Assembly (NCBI GenBank): GCA_018432925.1
Contig: JAHDSC010000018.1
Span: 37,593-101,592 of the forward strand
Length of the DNA: 64,000 nucleotides
Direction: 5' to 3'
Origin: Desulfobacterales bacterium
GTDB taxonomy: Bacteria; Desulfobacterota; Desulfobacteria; Desulfobacterales; JAHDSC01
Shown here: piece by piece, positions 1 to 8,574 of the stretch
Layout: each line of letters starts with the position of its first letter
Numbering within the stretch: position 1 is the first letter of the stretch
Position numbers and translations under genes: made by a program
The notes under the pieces: model-generated
What the model saw: only the letters and a program-made list of their open reading frames with translations
What the model was told of the DNA's origin: nothing
The model's database searches: none

Positions 1-208
1 AAACAGCCAGAATATCCCCGACATTCACAGCCTGCTTTTCATTTACACGAATGTCACCAACCGAACCGCTCGTAGCAGCGACGATAGGAATTTCCATCTT
101 CATCGACTCCATCAAAAAGAGCTCTTCTCCCGCTTCAACATTGTCACCAACTCGTTTCCATATTCTTGAAATGCTTCCTGGCATCGGGGCGGTAATTTCC
201 GTGCTCAT
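1..208 (-). CDS. Biotin/lipoyl carrier domain protein (partial, C-terminus off window)
   Basis: The minus-strand frame starts at the ATG at 208 and stays open to base 1, so the C-terminus is missing. The protein begins MSTEITAPMPGSISRIW and carries ESMKMEIP around residues 34-41, the biotinyl-lysine motif of biotin carboxyl carrier domains. In that family the lysine is biotinylated and shuttles CO2 between biotin carboxylase and a carboxyltransferase, for example of acyl-CoA carboxylases or decarboxylases. Its partners would lie beyond the left edge. It could be a stand-alone carrier or the end of a longer subunit; the ATG start soon after an intergenic region favours a small stand-alone carrier. 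Confidence 0.85.
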   Translation of the reverse strand, partial: MSTEITAPMPGSISRIWKRVGDNVEAGEELFLMESMKMEIPIVAATSGSVGDIRVNEKQAVNVGDILAV

Positions 209-808
209 CCATTACTCCTTTCTCGCATATTGATATACTAAAAGGTACGTTCAAACTTAAAATTTGAACCATTAAAAGGTCTGTTCCACCTTCCCTCCCG
301 GGCCATTTGCTTGAAATAACATTATCTTCCGTCGGAATGGTTCGAGCTGGGCACCGGCTTGGCCTGCAAACGTCTTGGCAGAGTTTGAGCCTTGTATCAT
401 TCAGTACAAATACCGATGGATAACCCTTATTTGAAGTCAGAGGTTCCCCAAAGTTTTTAGCGGAGAGATTCGTCCATGTATAGTTGCATTTCCTGATAGC
501 ACAGCGCCAGCAAATAATTCATATCGGAAATTCCGACAGGCATCAGGCCCCAAAAAGTCTAGCCTATATCAAGCGATGGTTGAATTGTCAATTTGGAAAA
601 AGCAAGGAAATTTGACGCAGCGATCCTCCGTCAATATGGAAAGCAACGGTCATGTCTTCCATATTAAGTTGGACGACCGGGTAAAAATATAATGATATAC
701 CTATTGCGGTGTGCCACCTGCGGATGGATAATCGGTTAAAACGCGTTTCGTGTCTTCTTTTATATCGGCCATTGCTGCATATGAAAGCCTTAAAGTAGAA
801 TTTTCCAT
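209..808. other. Intergenic region with an inverted repeat at 249-269
   Basis: This 600-bp stretch lies between the biotinyl carrier start and the 3' end of the KamA-like gene. No convincing coding frame was found. It holds an inverted repeat, GTTCAAA-N7-TTTGAAC, at 249-269, about 40 bp upstream of the carrier start. The position fits an operator, but the factor is unknown. Confidence 0.4.
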
Positions 809-1876
809 CTATCTATTTTGAATAATGATGGTCTGACCATCATGGTTTTTAAGCTCATACTCCTTGTCTGTTTTTTTTGAGATATAATAGTCCGGCATCA
901 AGGGAATTTTCCCGATATTTGTGGATACCACATACATTGGTTGGGCAAGACCGGAAGTGTGCCCGCGTATTGCATCCCGAATAAGCTCCGCCCCCTTTTC
1001 AATCGGAGTACGAAAATGATCAATCCCGGGTGCCGGTTCGCAATAAAAAAGATAATAGGGCCGTATGCGAATCGACAATAGTTTTTGATGCAACGCCCGG
1101 AAGGTTTGCACGTCATCATTGATGCCCTTCAACAGAACGGCTTGATTGCCCACATTGACACCGCAGCAAAGAAGATCATAAACCGCCTTTGCTGTCATTT
1201 CGGTAATTTCCTTTGGATGATTACATTGAATATTTATCCAGATCGGAACACGGTGGAAACCCTTCAGCACCTTTTTTAAGCCACCGGTTATTCGCTGGGG
1301 AAGTATGATCGGCATGCGTGTGCCGAAACGGATCAATTCAATGTGAGAAATGTCTCGCAATTTACAGACGATATATTCGATCTTTTCGTCCGAAAAAATA
1401 AAAGGATCTCCGCCGGTAACCAAAACATCACGAATCTCTTTATGGTCTCGGATCCATTCAAGCCCTTCTTCAATATCCAACCGAAGGCGAAGACGCCGAT
1501 CGACCACAATTTCTCTGCGGAAGCAGTGGCGACAATAACCGGCACAAGCATCGGTTACGGTGAAGGCAATTCGGTCACGATACTGTCGGGCAATACTGTC
1601 CGGCCTTAACTCACCAGTGGCCCGGTTTTCTATCCAGACCAGATAGTTAGAAATTCCATGATGATTTTCTTTTTCGAGAAGCGATGGAATGATCTGTTTG
1701 CGAATCGGGCAGGCAGAATCATCAGGATCCATCAGCGATGCAAAGTAAGGCGTTGTACCCCATTTCGTGTCAAGCGTTGTGATTGCCTTTTCTTCTTCCG
1801 GTGTAATTCGGATGAATTCTTTCAGTCTTTCAACCGTGTTGACGCACCGGTCCAGTTCATCTATCCAGCTGTCCAT
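809..1876 (-). CDS. KamA-family radical SAM aminomutase-like protein
   Basis: A 355-residue protein of the lysine 2,3-aminomutase (KamA) family. The radical SAM cluster motif CAGYCRHC places Cys111, Cys115 and Cys118, and the GNQAVLLKGIND and RGHTSG motifs of the family are present. In family members, SAM and PLP together move an amino group from C2 to C3 of an amino acid. The aspartates that hold lysine in Clostridium KamA (Asp293, in CDLSLG, and Asp330, in VVDAPGGGGK) align here with Glu (CEPAPG) and Ser (VVSTNIGK). The PLP-binding lysine is still present. The substrate is therefore probably not free lysine. The C-terminal zinc-cysteine cluster is also not apparent. No operon partner is visible on either side. 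Confidence 0.85.
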   Translation of the reverse strand: MDSWIDELDRCVNTVERLKEFIRITPEEEKAITTLDTKWGTTPYFASLMDPDDSACPIRKQIIPSLLEKENHHGISNYLVWIENRATGELRPDSIARQYRDRIAFTVTDACAGYCRHCFRREIVVDRRLRLRLDIEEGLEWIRDHKEIRDVLVTGGDPFIFSDEKIEYIVCKLRDISHIELIRFGTRMPIILPQRITGGLKKVLKGFHRVPIWINIQCNHPKEITEMTAKAVYDLLCCGVNVGNQAVLLKGINDDVQTFRALHQKLLSIRIRPYYLFYCEPAPGIDHFRTPIEKGAELIRDAIRGHTSGLAQPMYVVSTNIGKIPLMPDYYISKKTDKEYELKNHDGQTIIIQNR

Positions 1877-3323
1877 CTAAAACCTTTCTTGTTTTGTAAA
1901 AGTAGTTGCTTATCGCATTATTGGGCAATCCGAATCAATATCATAATTGATAAAACCCATTATCGCTTCATTGTGCAAAAGGAAAATTTATTTTTTCCCG
2001 AGACGTTTAGCTAAAGAATTTTAACAAGATTACCAAACGTATTTATTCCAGTCCCCCCGTTTACTTCACACAGGCCATCGAATAGACGGCTAATGTCCAT
2101 GCGCAATGCCATGGCAAGATGGATCTCAGCCGGGCTAAAAATCCCGCATTACGGTCCGGGAATCACATGCGAAGCTGAAAAAATGATTTTATGGAAAGAG
2201 GGTACGACTATCAGAACTACTTATGGGATGCGGGCACTACCACATGCCTCCAACTAAAAGAAAGGGCTCGATCTATAGATCTTGAGGCGTGCCACCAAGG
2301 CCCAGGGGATTTAAGCATCCTCGGAAACAAATGGGCAGCGGTGCCAAATATCGCAAAGCCTTATTAAAAATAACGACAGCCAACGCGTGCGATTGCACCA
2401 AATCCCCGGAGGGCCAGATGTTTACCTGAAATCTCAAAAACAGGAATGCCCAGAGCTTTCTTGAACCGGATTGCCATTGCACTCTAACCCGAGATTCTTT
2501 GCATATCCGACAATGATTCTCAAAGCACAGGCCGCTTCTGCCTCGAAACCCTCAAGCCATCTTCACGGCTTGAAAATTTAAAGCGGCACGATCTCTCCTC
2601 AGCTTTACACAGAAACCATAACACAAAAGACGAAAAAAAGTTCCGGCATGTTGGAGCTTTCCTATGACCGTTCCCCCGGCGGAAACTTGCAAACGGATCG
2701 TCTTCCAATGGAAGCTTTTGAATCCGTAATTTGCCCAATTAAAGCCATTATGTTATCAAAGCCCGATATTTACTTTAGCTTGACCGGATCTTTTGTATTT
2801 CATGCCGCAGAGGGCATCATGAACCATATATCCCAGATCGATAAGATTCCGCTGCCGGTGAAATCCGGATCCGCACCTTTCAGACCTTTTCCCGCGTCAA
2901 TCGTATTTCCCCTGCTGGTATGGTTTGGCAGAGGAGGATCAAACGTCCTTGGGAAATCAAAAAACTACCCCATACGTTTCTCTAGACCATCCACAACCAC
3001 CAAGAGAAAGTCATGCCGACTTTCTCCCGATCCAGTTCCGCAAATTCATTCCAAGATCCTTTGATGTCGTGTCTTGTCGGGCAAATCGGGAACGGGAATA
3101 TGTTTTTGACATCTGAGAGGGAATTGCAAATGAGAATGGGATCAAGATAGGCGATGGATGACTGACGGTTGTTGGTCAGCAAACCGGATCTCTTAGTTTC
3201 AACAAAACCGTCGGGGCGACCTGAAGCTTATCCGCCTCCGGAACAATGAGTAGGTATAACGGGCGGTAAACATCCCCCCCGCTTATCATCTGCCGTTTTC
3301 GAAGGAATGTTTCACGTGAAACA
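1877..3323. other. Gene-poor 1.4-kb stretch with possible coding relics
   Basis: No open frame here looks like an intact gene. On the minus strand around 2370-2520, short stretches such as RIIVGYAKNLGLECNG and KKALGIPVFEISGKHLALRG read like protein but sit in different frames and are broken by stops. This suggests a decayed gene of unknown identity. The segment separates mnmE, which ends here, from the KamA-like gene. Confidence 0.35.
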
Positions 3324-4739
3324 CTATTTTCCAATACAGAAACGGTCAAATATATTTCCAATGATATCGTCTTTAACGCAGACCCCCAAGATTTCGTTTA
3401 ACAAGGCAATCGCTTCATTCAAATCAATTGCTATCAACTCAAACGGCATTTTCTCTTGAATCCCCTTTTCCGCATCCAAAATAGCCTTAAGCCCGTGTTC
3501 CAGTAACGATTTGTGCCTTAAATTCGGAACAATCCAGTTTTCCGAATCGGCCTCACGTCCTGCAAGGAAAACCTCTTTGATTAAATCCTTAAGCGCTTCA
3601 ATCCCTTCTTCAAAAAGAGCTGAAATCCTGATCTGCCGTATTTCATTCCATGAATCAGGAATAGGCATATGGAATTCATTATTAACAAGGTCCTTTTTGT
3701 TCCACACAAGGATTACCTTCTTTTTCTTAATCTCTTCATAGATCTCATAATCCTCTTGGGTCAGCGGCTGACTTGAATCAATCATGAAAAGAATCAAGTC
3801 GCAACGGTTTAAATATTCATGGGTTTTTTTTATTCCTAAAAGTTCGATGGGATTATCGGTTTTATTAAGACCGGCGGTATCTCCAAAAACGATGGGAATT
3901 CCTCCAATGTTCAAGTTTTCCTCGATTACATCTCTTGTGGTTCCGGGTATGGCAGTTACAATGGCACGTTCCCTTTGCGCCAGGCAGTTCATAAGACTGG
4001 ACTTGCCAACATTGGCTCTTCCGGCCGCGGCAACTCTTATGCCTTCTTTCAAAATATAAAAATCGGCATGTTGCCGGATCATAGTTTTTAACGGATCGAT
4101 GGCGTACTCCCGTAGGTTTTTAATCAAGGTGGCAACCTCAATTGTTTCTTGAACAGCATCCGGGAAATCCATCACGGCTTCCATCTGCGTTAAAACATTA
4201 ACCATCGCCATCTTGATTGATTCAACTTCTTTTCGTAACCCCCCTTTCATCTGCACGATGGCCATATCAAACGCTTGCCTGGTTCTTGCGTTGATGCAAT
4301 CGATAACAGCTTCTGCCTGAGTCAGGTCGATGCGCCCGTTTAAGAATGCTCTCTTTGTAAACTCGCCGGGCTGTGCAAGCCTCGCACCCATTTTCAGAAC
4401 CAACCCTAAAATTGCATTTAATCCGAGGAAACCGCCATGTGCATGAATTTCTACCACATCTTCTCTGGTATAAGAAAACGGTGCCTTCATGGCCACTAAA
4501 AGAACCTCATCAATTTCACGTTCATTTTCAGGGTCTATGATATGCCCGTGATAAAAATGACGGGATTGAAACTCTTGATAACGGGAATCATGAGAGAAAC
4601 CGCTCTTTTCTGTAGAGCGGCCCGATTTCCTGAAGACAGACGCGGCGATTGGAACAGCGTCTCGACCGGAAATTCGGATGATTCCGATACCGCCACTACC
4701 CATAGGGGTTGCGATAGCGGCAATAGTACAGTTTTCCAT
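3324..4739 (-). CDS. mnmE: tRNA uridine-5-carboxymethylaminomethyl modification GTPase MnmE
   Basis: The 471-residue product has the usual MnmE length and layout. The N-terminal folate-binding domain begins MENCTIAAIATPMGSGGIGI, a helical domain follows, and a GTPase domain is inserted with P-loop GRANVGKS at 240-247, switch II DTAG and G4 NKKD. The C-terminus is FCIGK, with the catalytic cysteine conserved. With MnmG it modifies the wobble uridine (U34) of several tRNAs in the cytoplasm. It is last in the rpmH-rnpA-yidD-yidC-jag-mnmE block, an arrangement widespread in bacteria, with about 170 bp between it and jag. Confidence 0.97.
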   Translation of the reverse strand: MENCTIAAIATPMGSGGIGIIRISGRDAVPIAASVFRKSGRSTEKSGFSHDSRYQEFQSRHFYHGHIIDPENEREIDEVLLVAMKAPFSYTREDVVEIHAHGGFLGLNAILGLVLKMGARLAQPGEFTKRAFLNGRIDLTQAEAVIDCINARTRQAFDMAIVQMKGGLRKEVESIKMAMVNVLTQMEAVMDFPDAVQETIEVATLIKNLREYAIDPLKTMIRQHADFYILKEGIRVAAAGRANVGKSSLMNCLAQRERAIVTAIPGTTRDVIEENLNIGGIPIVFGDTAGLNKTDNPIELLGIKKTHEYLNRCDLILFMIDSSQPLTQEDYEIYEEIKKKKVILVWNKKDLVNNEFHMPIPDSWNEIRQIRISALFEEGIEALKDLIKEVFLAGREADSENWIVPNLRHKSLLEHGLKAILDAEKGIQEKMPFELIAIDLNEAIALLNEILGVCVKDDIIGNIFDRFCIGK

Positions 4740-4911
4740 TTGTCTGAATTTTCTTCCTCTGAAGTTCTGTGAAATTACCGATTTAAGCCGGCACCGGTTT
4801 TCTGTTTTTGATTCCTGGGGCTTTCGGTTTTGTTGTATCGATACCTATCGCTTCCTCATCCATTCGGTTAGTGCAACAGAACGATTGGAGGGCAACCGTC
4901 CACACAAGGAT

Positions 4912-5667
4912 TTATGTGTTTTTTTCTTTTTTCCGCTGATAACTCTTTTGGGGGAAAATAACGAGCTTTCTATAAAAACCATCTCCGATGCTCTGGGTTC
5001 TGACGCCCGAATCGTCCTTTAAGGCAAGGTGAACGATCCTTCTGTCCTGAGCATTCAGTTGCCCAATCGTCACAGGTTTGCCGGTCCGCTTGGCTTTTTC
5101 CGAAAGACGAACGGCGATTCTTTCCAGACCCGCCTCCTTGGTTTCCAAATAACCTTCTATATCCACCAGGATTCTAATTCGTTGCTCATAGTTTTTATTG
5201 ATAATCTTTTCCACAAGGTATTGCATCGCTTCAAGGGTTTGGCCTCTCTTTCCAATAAGTATCGCAGAATTTCCACCACTTATATTAAATAAAATTCTCT
5301 CGGAATTTTCTTGAATCGAAACAGTTGCATCCGAAGTTATGGAGTCAATAATTCTTTGCAAAACGTTCCTGCCAAGCTCGATCGGACCCTCAGAAGCATT
5401 TTGTTTCTGTTCACTCTCTGATATTATTTGAATTTCTTTGTTCTCTCCCGCAGATACTTCCTCTTTAATGATCGCTTCCGGCTTTGGAATTGGCTCTCGC
5501 AATGTAACGCAAATTCGTGCCTTTTTGCTCCCAACCAATCCGAAAATACCGGTCGATCCGTACGAAATAACATCATATTTTAATTTCTCAATTGGTATTC
5601 GTAGTTCTTCAGAAGCTTTCTTTATCGCCTTTTCAACACTTTTGCCTTCAAATTCCAAACAAGGCAT
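4912..5667 (-). CDS. jag: Jag/KhpB-type RNA-binding protein (Jag_N-KH-R3H)
   Basis: 251 residues with three recognisable parts. The N-terminal Jag_N domain begins MPCLEFEGKSVEKAIKKA. A KH domain (LIGKRGQTLEAMQYLVEKI) sits around residues 136-155. The C-terminal R3H domain contains RRIVHLALKDDSGVRTQS. The family binds RNA and is linked to cell-envelope growth in other bacteria. It starts only 15 bp after yidC ends, the normal neighbour of jag, so the two are almost certainly co-transcribed. Confidence 0.93.
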   Translation of the reverse strand: MPCLEFEGKSVEKAIKKASEELRIPIEKLKYDVISYGSTGIFGLVGSKKARICVTLREPIPKPEAIIKEEVSAGENKEIQIISESEQKQNASEGPIELGRNVLQRIIDSITSDATVSIQENSERILFNISGGNSAILIGKRGQTLEAMQYLVEKIINKNYEQRIRILVDIEGYLETKEAGLERIAVRLSEKAKRTGKPVTIGQLNAQDRRIVHLALKDDSGVRTQSIGDGFYRKLVIFPQKSYQRKKEKNT

Positions 5668-5682
5668 TGTCGCTTACCTCCC

Positions 5683-7341
5683 TCATTGGGCCATTTTTTT
5701 TGAAATATAGGATTGCTGCAGAATAGAAAGAATATTGTTTACGAGCCAGTACAAAACAAGACCGGATGAAAAATTAATAAAAATTACCGTGAAAAATAGC
5801 GGCATTAACCTCATCATCTTGGCCTGGGTCGGGTCACCGGCTGTCGGGGTCATTTTTTGTTGTAAAAACATAGTCACCCCCATAATGATAGTCAAAACAG
5901 GGATGCCAAAGGGTGGATGCATGAAGGGAACAGCGAAATTAAAATTAAAAAGTCGATCCGGTGCCGACAGATCGTTAATCCAACCAAAGAAAGGCGCGTG
6001 CCGCAATTCGATGGCTTGATACAACATCCGATAAAGCGCGAAAAATACCGGAATCTGCAATATCATTGGAAGGCATCCGCCCATAGGATTGATTTTGTAA
6101 ATTTTGTACAACCCCATTAATTCCTGGTTCATTCGTTTCTTGTCGTCTTTGTATTTTTCTCGGATTTCCGCCATCAGAGGTTGCAGTTTCTTCATTTCAT
6201 TCATGGATTTATAGCTTTTAGAGCCCAGAGGCCAAAGGATCAGCTTGATCACAATCGTTAAGATGATGATTGCGACACCATAATTCGGTATGAAACCGTA
6301 AATAAAATTCATAAACCAGAGGCAAGGCTTGGCAATAAAATCAAACATTCCGAAATTGATCGCCTTATCCAAATTATAATCAACCTCGCTTAGAACCTTC
6401 ATGCTCTTGGGCCCGAAAAACAATTCATATTCATAAGTTTGCTGGGTGCCGGGTTGAATTACACTTGTTTTCTGAACATACTGGCTTTCCAATATATTGT
6501 TTTGTTGCACAAAAAGTCTCATCTCTCCCGGCAGATTTTTTTCAGGTACAATACTGGACATGAAATATTGATCTTCAATCGAAATCCATTTAATTTCTCC
6601 GCTATATATATTCTTGTCTTTGATCTTCTCTATCTTTACCTGTTCCAGTTTGTTGCCGATTAATGCGCTAGGGCCTTCAAAGCCATAACTGCCCGTGTTT
6701 GCAGGAAGGACGTTCACCAAGGACAAAACAAGATTGTCCTCGAAAATTTTATCCGATCCGTTTTTAATCGTAACATCTAAACCAATTGCATATGTTTTGG
6801 GTGAGAAAACGAACTTTTTTTCAACAACAATGCCGCTGGCAGATCGCATTGAAAAAGAAATCGTCTCCGGTTTATCGGTTATCTCCATAATGTCATCGGT
6901 CACATCGGATGCAAACAAGGAGCCTTCCAGTGCAGGAATACTCTTACCGGCAAATCCAATTTGAACGGAACCCATATCCAGGTCCTTAGGTATGACTTGT
7001 TTTAACGGCGAGTTTTTATCAACAGTCTCCCGGTAATCTCTCAGGATTAAACTATTAAATACGGCACCTTTCTCAGAAATCCGTGCGGAATATAAAGAGG
7101 TATTCACGGTAATTTCTCTGGCTTTTCTTTCAGGCTCCAACGGCGTTTCTTCTAATACAGGCGCTTTGTTCACGGCTTGCCCTTCAATCGGCTGGACGAA
7201 TGGTTTTTCCTTGACCTCCTTTCCCGACGTCACCGTTTCTGCCGACTCTTTAATCGGTTCCTTTGCAGTAAAAAAAACCCCATATAGTAAAAATACGAGA
7301 AACGATAGCACAATCGCAATCAATAATCGAAGCTGTTCCAT
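5683..7341 (-). CDS. yidC: Membrane protein insertase YidC
   Basis: 552 residues with the Gram-negative YidC layout. There is an N-terminal transmembrane helix (LLIAIVLSFLVFLLYGVFF), a large periplasmic domain, and a conserved C-terminal hydrophobic core starting near FDFIAKPCLWFMNFIYGF. The family motif NPMGGCLPMILQIPVFFALY is present. YidC inserts and folds inner-membrane proteins alone or with SecYEG. The periplasmic P1 domain points to a Gram-negative envelope. It lies downstream of yidD and upstream of jag. Confidence 0.97.
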   Translation of the reverse strand: MEQLRLLIAIVLSFLVFLLYGVFFTAKEPIKESAETVTSGKEVKEKPFVQPIEGQAVNKAPVLEETPLEPERKAREITVNTSLYSARISEKGAVFNSLILRDYRETVDKNSPLKQVIPKDLDMGSVQIGFAGKSIPALEGSLFASDVTDDIMEITDKPETISFSMRSASGIVVEKKFVFSPKTYAIGLDVTIKNGSDKIFEDNLVLSLVNVLPANTGSYGFEGPSALIGNKLEQVKIEKIKDKNIYSGEIKWISIEDQYFMSSIVPEKNLPGEMRLFVQQNNILESQYVQKTSVIQPGTQQTYEYELFFGPKSMKVLSEVDYNLDKAINFGMFDFIAKPCLWFMNFIYGFIPNYGVAIIILTIVIKLILWPLGSKSYKSMNEMKKLQPLMAEIREKYKDDKKRMNQELMGLYKIYKINPMGGCLPMILQIPVFFALYRMLYQAIELRHAPFFGWINDLSAPDRLFNFNFAVPFMHPPFGIPVLTIIMGVTMFLQQKMTPTAGDPTQAKMMRLMPLFFTVIFINFSSGLVLYWLVNNILSILQQSYISKKMAQ

Positions 7342-7503
7342 AATTTTCCTCTAGATTTGAATCGGGCAATTTAAAATTTGACTTTGGGCAAAGATAGAGA
7401 AGCCATATCTGTTCATAGAAACTAACGTCTTGCGGGGAGTGATCAGGAAAGGCGGAAGGTTTACAAGTTTGTGGCCATATAATCGGTTTCTTAGTATCAC
7501 GTT

Positions 7504-7740
7504 TTAAGGGGCAGGGTCGTATCCCCCTGGATTAAAGGGGTGACATCTCAAAATCCTTTTAATCGCCAGGAAACAACCCCTAAAAGCGCCATGACGCAAA
7601 ATAACCTGATAAGCATAATCAGAACAGGTTGGACGAAAACGACAATTAGCCCCCAAAACAGGAGACAATCCATATTGATAGGCCTTGATTAGAATTAACA
7701 GTATTCTTTTAATGATCAAAACGACTCGATATCCTATCAA
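7504..7740 (-). CDS. yidD: Membrane protein insertion efficiency factor YidD
   Basis: 78 residues ending [16 protein letters not shown], the family signature, and including [15 protein letters not shown] and FRPTCSDYA. YidD is a small membrane-associated protein that assists insertion through YidC. Its start overlaps the end of rnpA by 32 bp, as is common in this operon, which indicates translational coupling. About 160 bp separate it from yidC. Confidence 0.95.
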   Translation of the reverse strand: MIGYRVVLIIKRILLILIKAYQYGLSPVLGANCRFRPTCSDYAYQVILRHGAFRGCFLAIKRILRCHPFNPGGYDPAP

Positions 7741-8083
7741 ATAGATCCTTAAGTGATAAAAATGCCAGATCCGTTGGCAAATTACCCGCTTCTTTCTTAG
7801 CGATGATATTTATATCCCAGGTACCTGTAATATTGTGCCTATTTAACCGAAAATATTCGCGAGAAATTCGTTTGATTTTATTGCGTTTTACAGCCTTTCC
7901 GACCTTTCTGGTAATAGTGACACCAAGGCGGATTCTATCAGATTGGGCCGGAGTGAATACCGCGATAAAATACCGGCCATGAATCTTTTTTCCGTAACGT
8001 GTTAAGCGAATGAAATCCTTACGTTTCAGGATCTTATCTGCCTTGGTCAGTGAAAAGTTTCGCAAAAAATTAGCCTCTGTCAC
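7709..8083 (-). CDS. rnpA: Ribonuclease P protein component
   Basis: 124 residues. The RnpA core is visible: [19 protein letters not shown] near the start, then [23 protein letters not shown] in several pieces, with the RNR-like basic stretch ([14 protein letters not shown]) that contacts RNase P RNA. The protein supports 5' maturation of tRNA precursors. It lies between rpmH and yidD on the minus strand, the standard order. Confidence 0.95.
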   Translation of the reverse strand: MTEANFLRNFSLTKADKILKRKDFIRLTRYGKKIHGRYFIAVFTPAQSDRIRLGVTITRKVGKAVKRNKIKRISREYFRLNRHNITGTWDINIIAKKEAGNLPTDLAFLSLKDLFDRISSRFDH

Positions 8084-8190
8084 CGATTAACGGTCTTTGA
8101 TTCCAGCTGTCTTAAAAAAAGTGATAAGACGTCTCCGTATTGATTCCTCAATGGATTCGGTTGTAAAAAATTACCGCTTGTTGAATACAA

Positions 8191-8328
8191 TTATTTGACC
8201 CCTAAACGCTTCCGCCCTTTGGCTCTGCGCCGACTGATCATCCTTCTGCCCTCTTTGGTTGACATTCTTTTTAAAAAACCATGTGTTCTGGCACGCCGAA
8301 GCTTGCTGGGCTGATATGTTCTTTTCAT
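8191..8328 (-). CDS. rpmH: 50S ribosomal protein L34
   Basis: This 45-codon gene runs from the ATG at 8328 to a TAA at 8191-8193. The product begins [18 protein letters not shown] and ends [13 protein letters not shown], a typical bacterial L34: short, very basic, with the conserved KRTYQPS start and GFLKRM motif. It is the first gene of the rpmH-rnpA-yidD-yidC-jag-mnmE block, 107 bp upstream of rnpA. Confidence 0.97.
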   Translation of the reverse strand: MKRTYQPSKLRRARTHGFLKRMSTKEGRRMISRRRAKGRKRLGVK

Positions 8329-8574
8329 CGTTTACATTCCTTTTTAGCATCCTGAAATAAGACAACTATTCGTTGGTATAATCCTTTACCTTCAAATCGG
8401 TTCTCAGTGCTTCTTATCTTAAATTTTTTGATTAAGCCATAGTATGGCCTTCCTGTCAAGATTCAAATTGTGACTCCATAAAAAGTAAAGCGGCAATTGC
8501 AGCCATATTTCGAATCCCATAAAACGGAGGTCACGGAAATAAGCTTCATTTCCTGTAATGGCAAAAAGATAAAT
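8329..8574 (-). promoter_or_regulatory. Upstream region of the rpmH operon with a -35-like TTGACA
   Basis: This 246-bp intergenic region must contain the rpmH promoter. A perfect TTGACA reads on the minus strand at 8454-8459. The hexamer 18 bp downstream is a poor -10, so the exact promoter is uncertain. A short inverted repeat, GCCATA-N-TATGGC, lies at 8436-8448. Confidence 0.35.

Noticed and set aside
2520..2738. 72-codon minus-strand frame in the gene-poor stretch
   Set aside because: No family resemblance; treated as part of a possible relic region.
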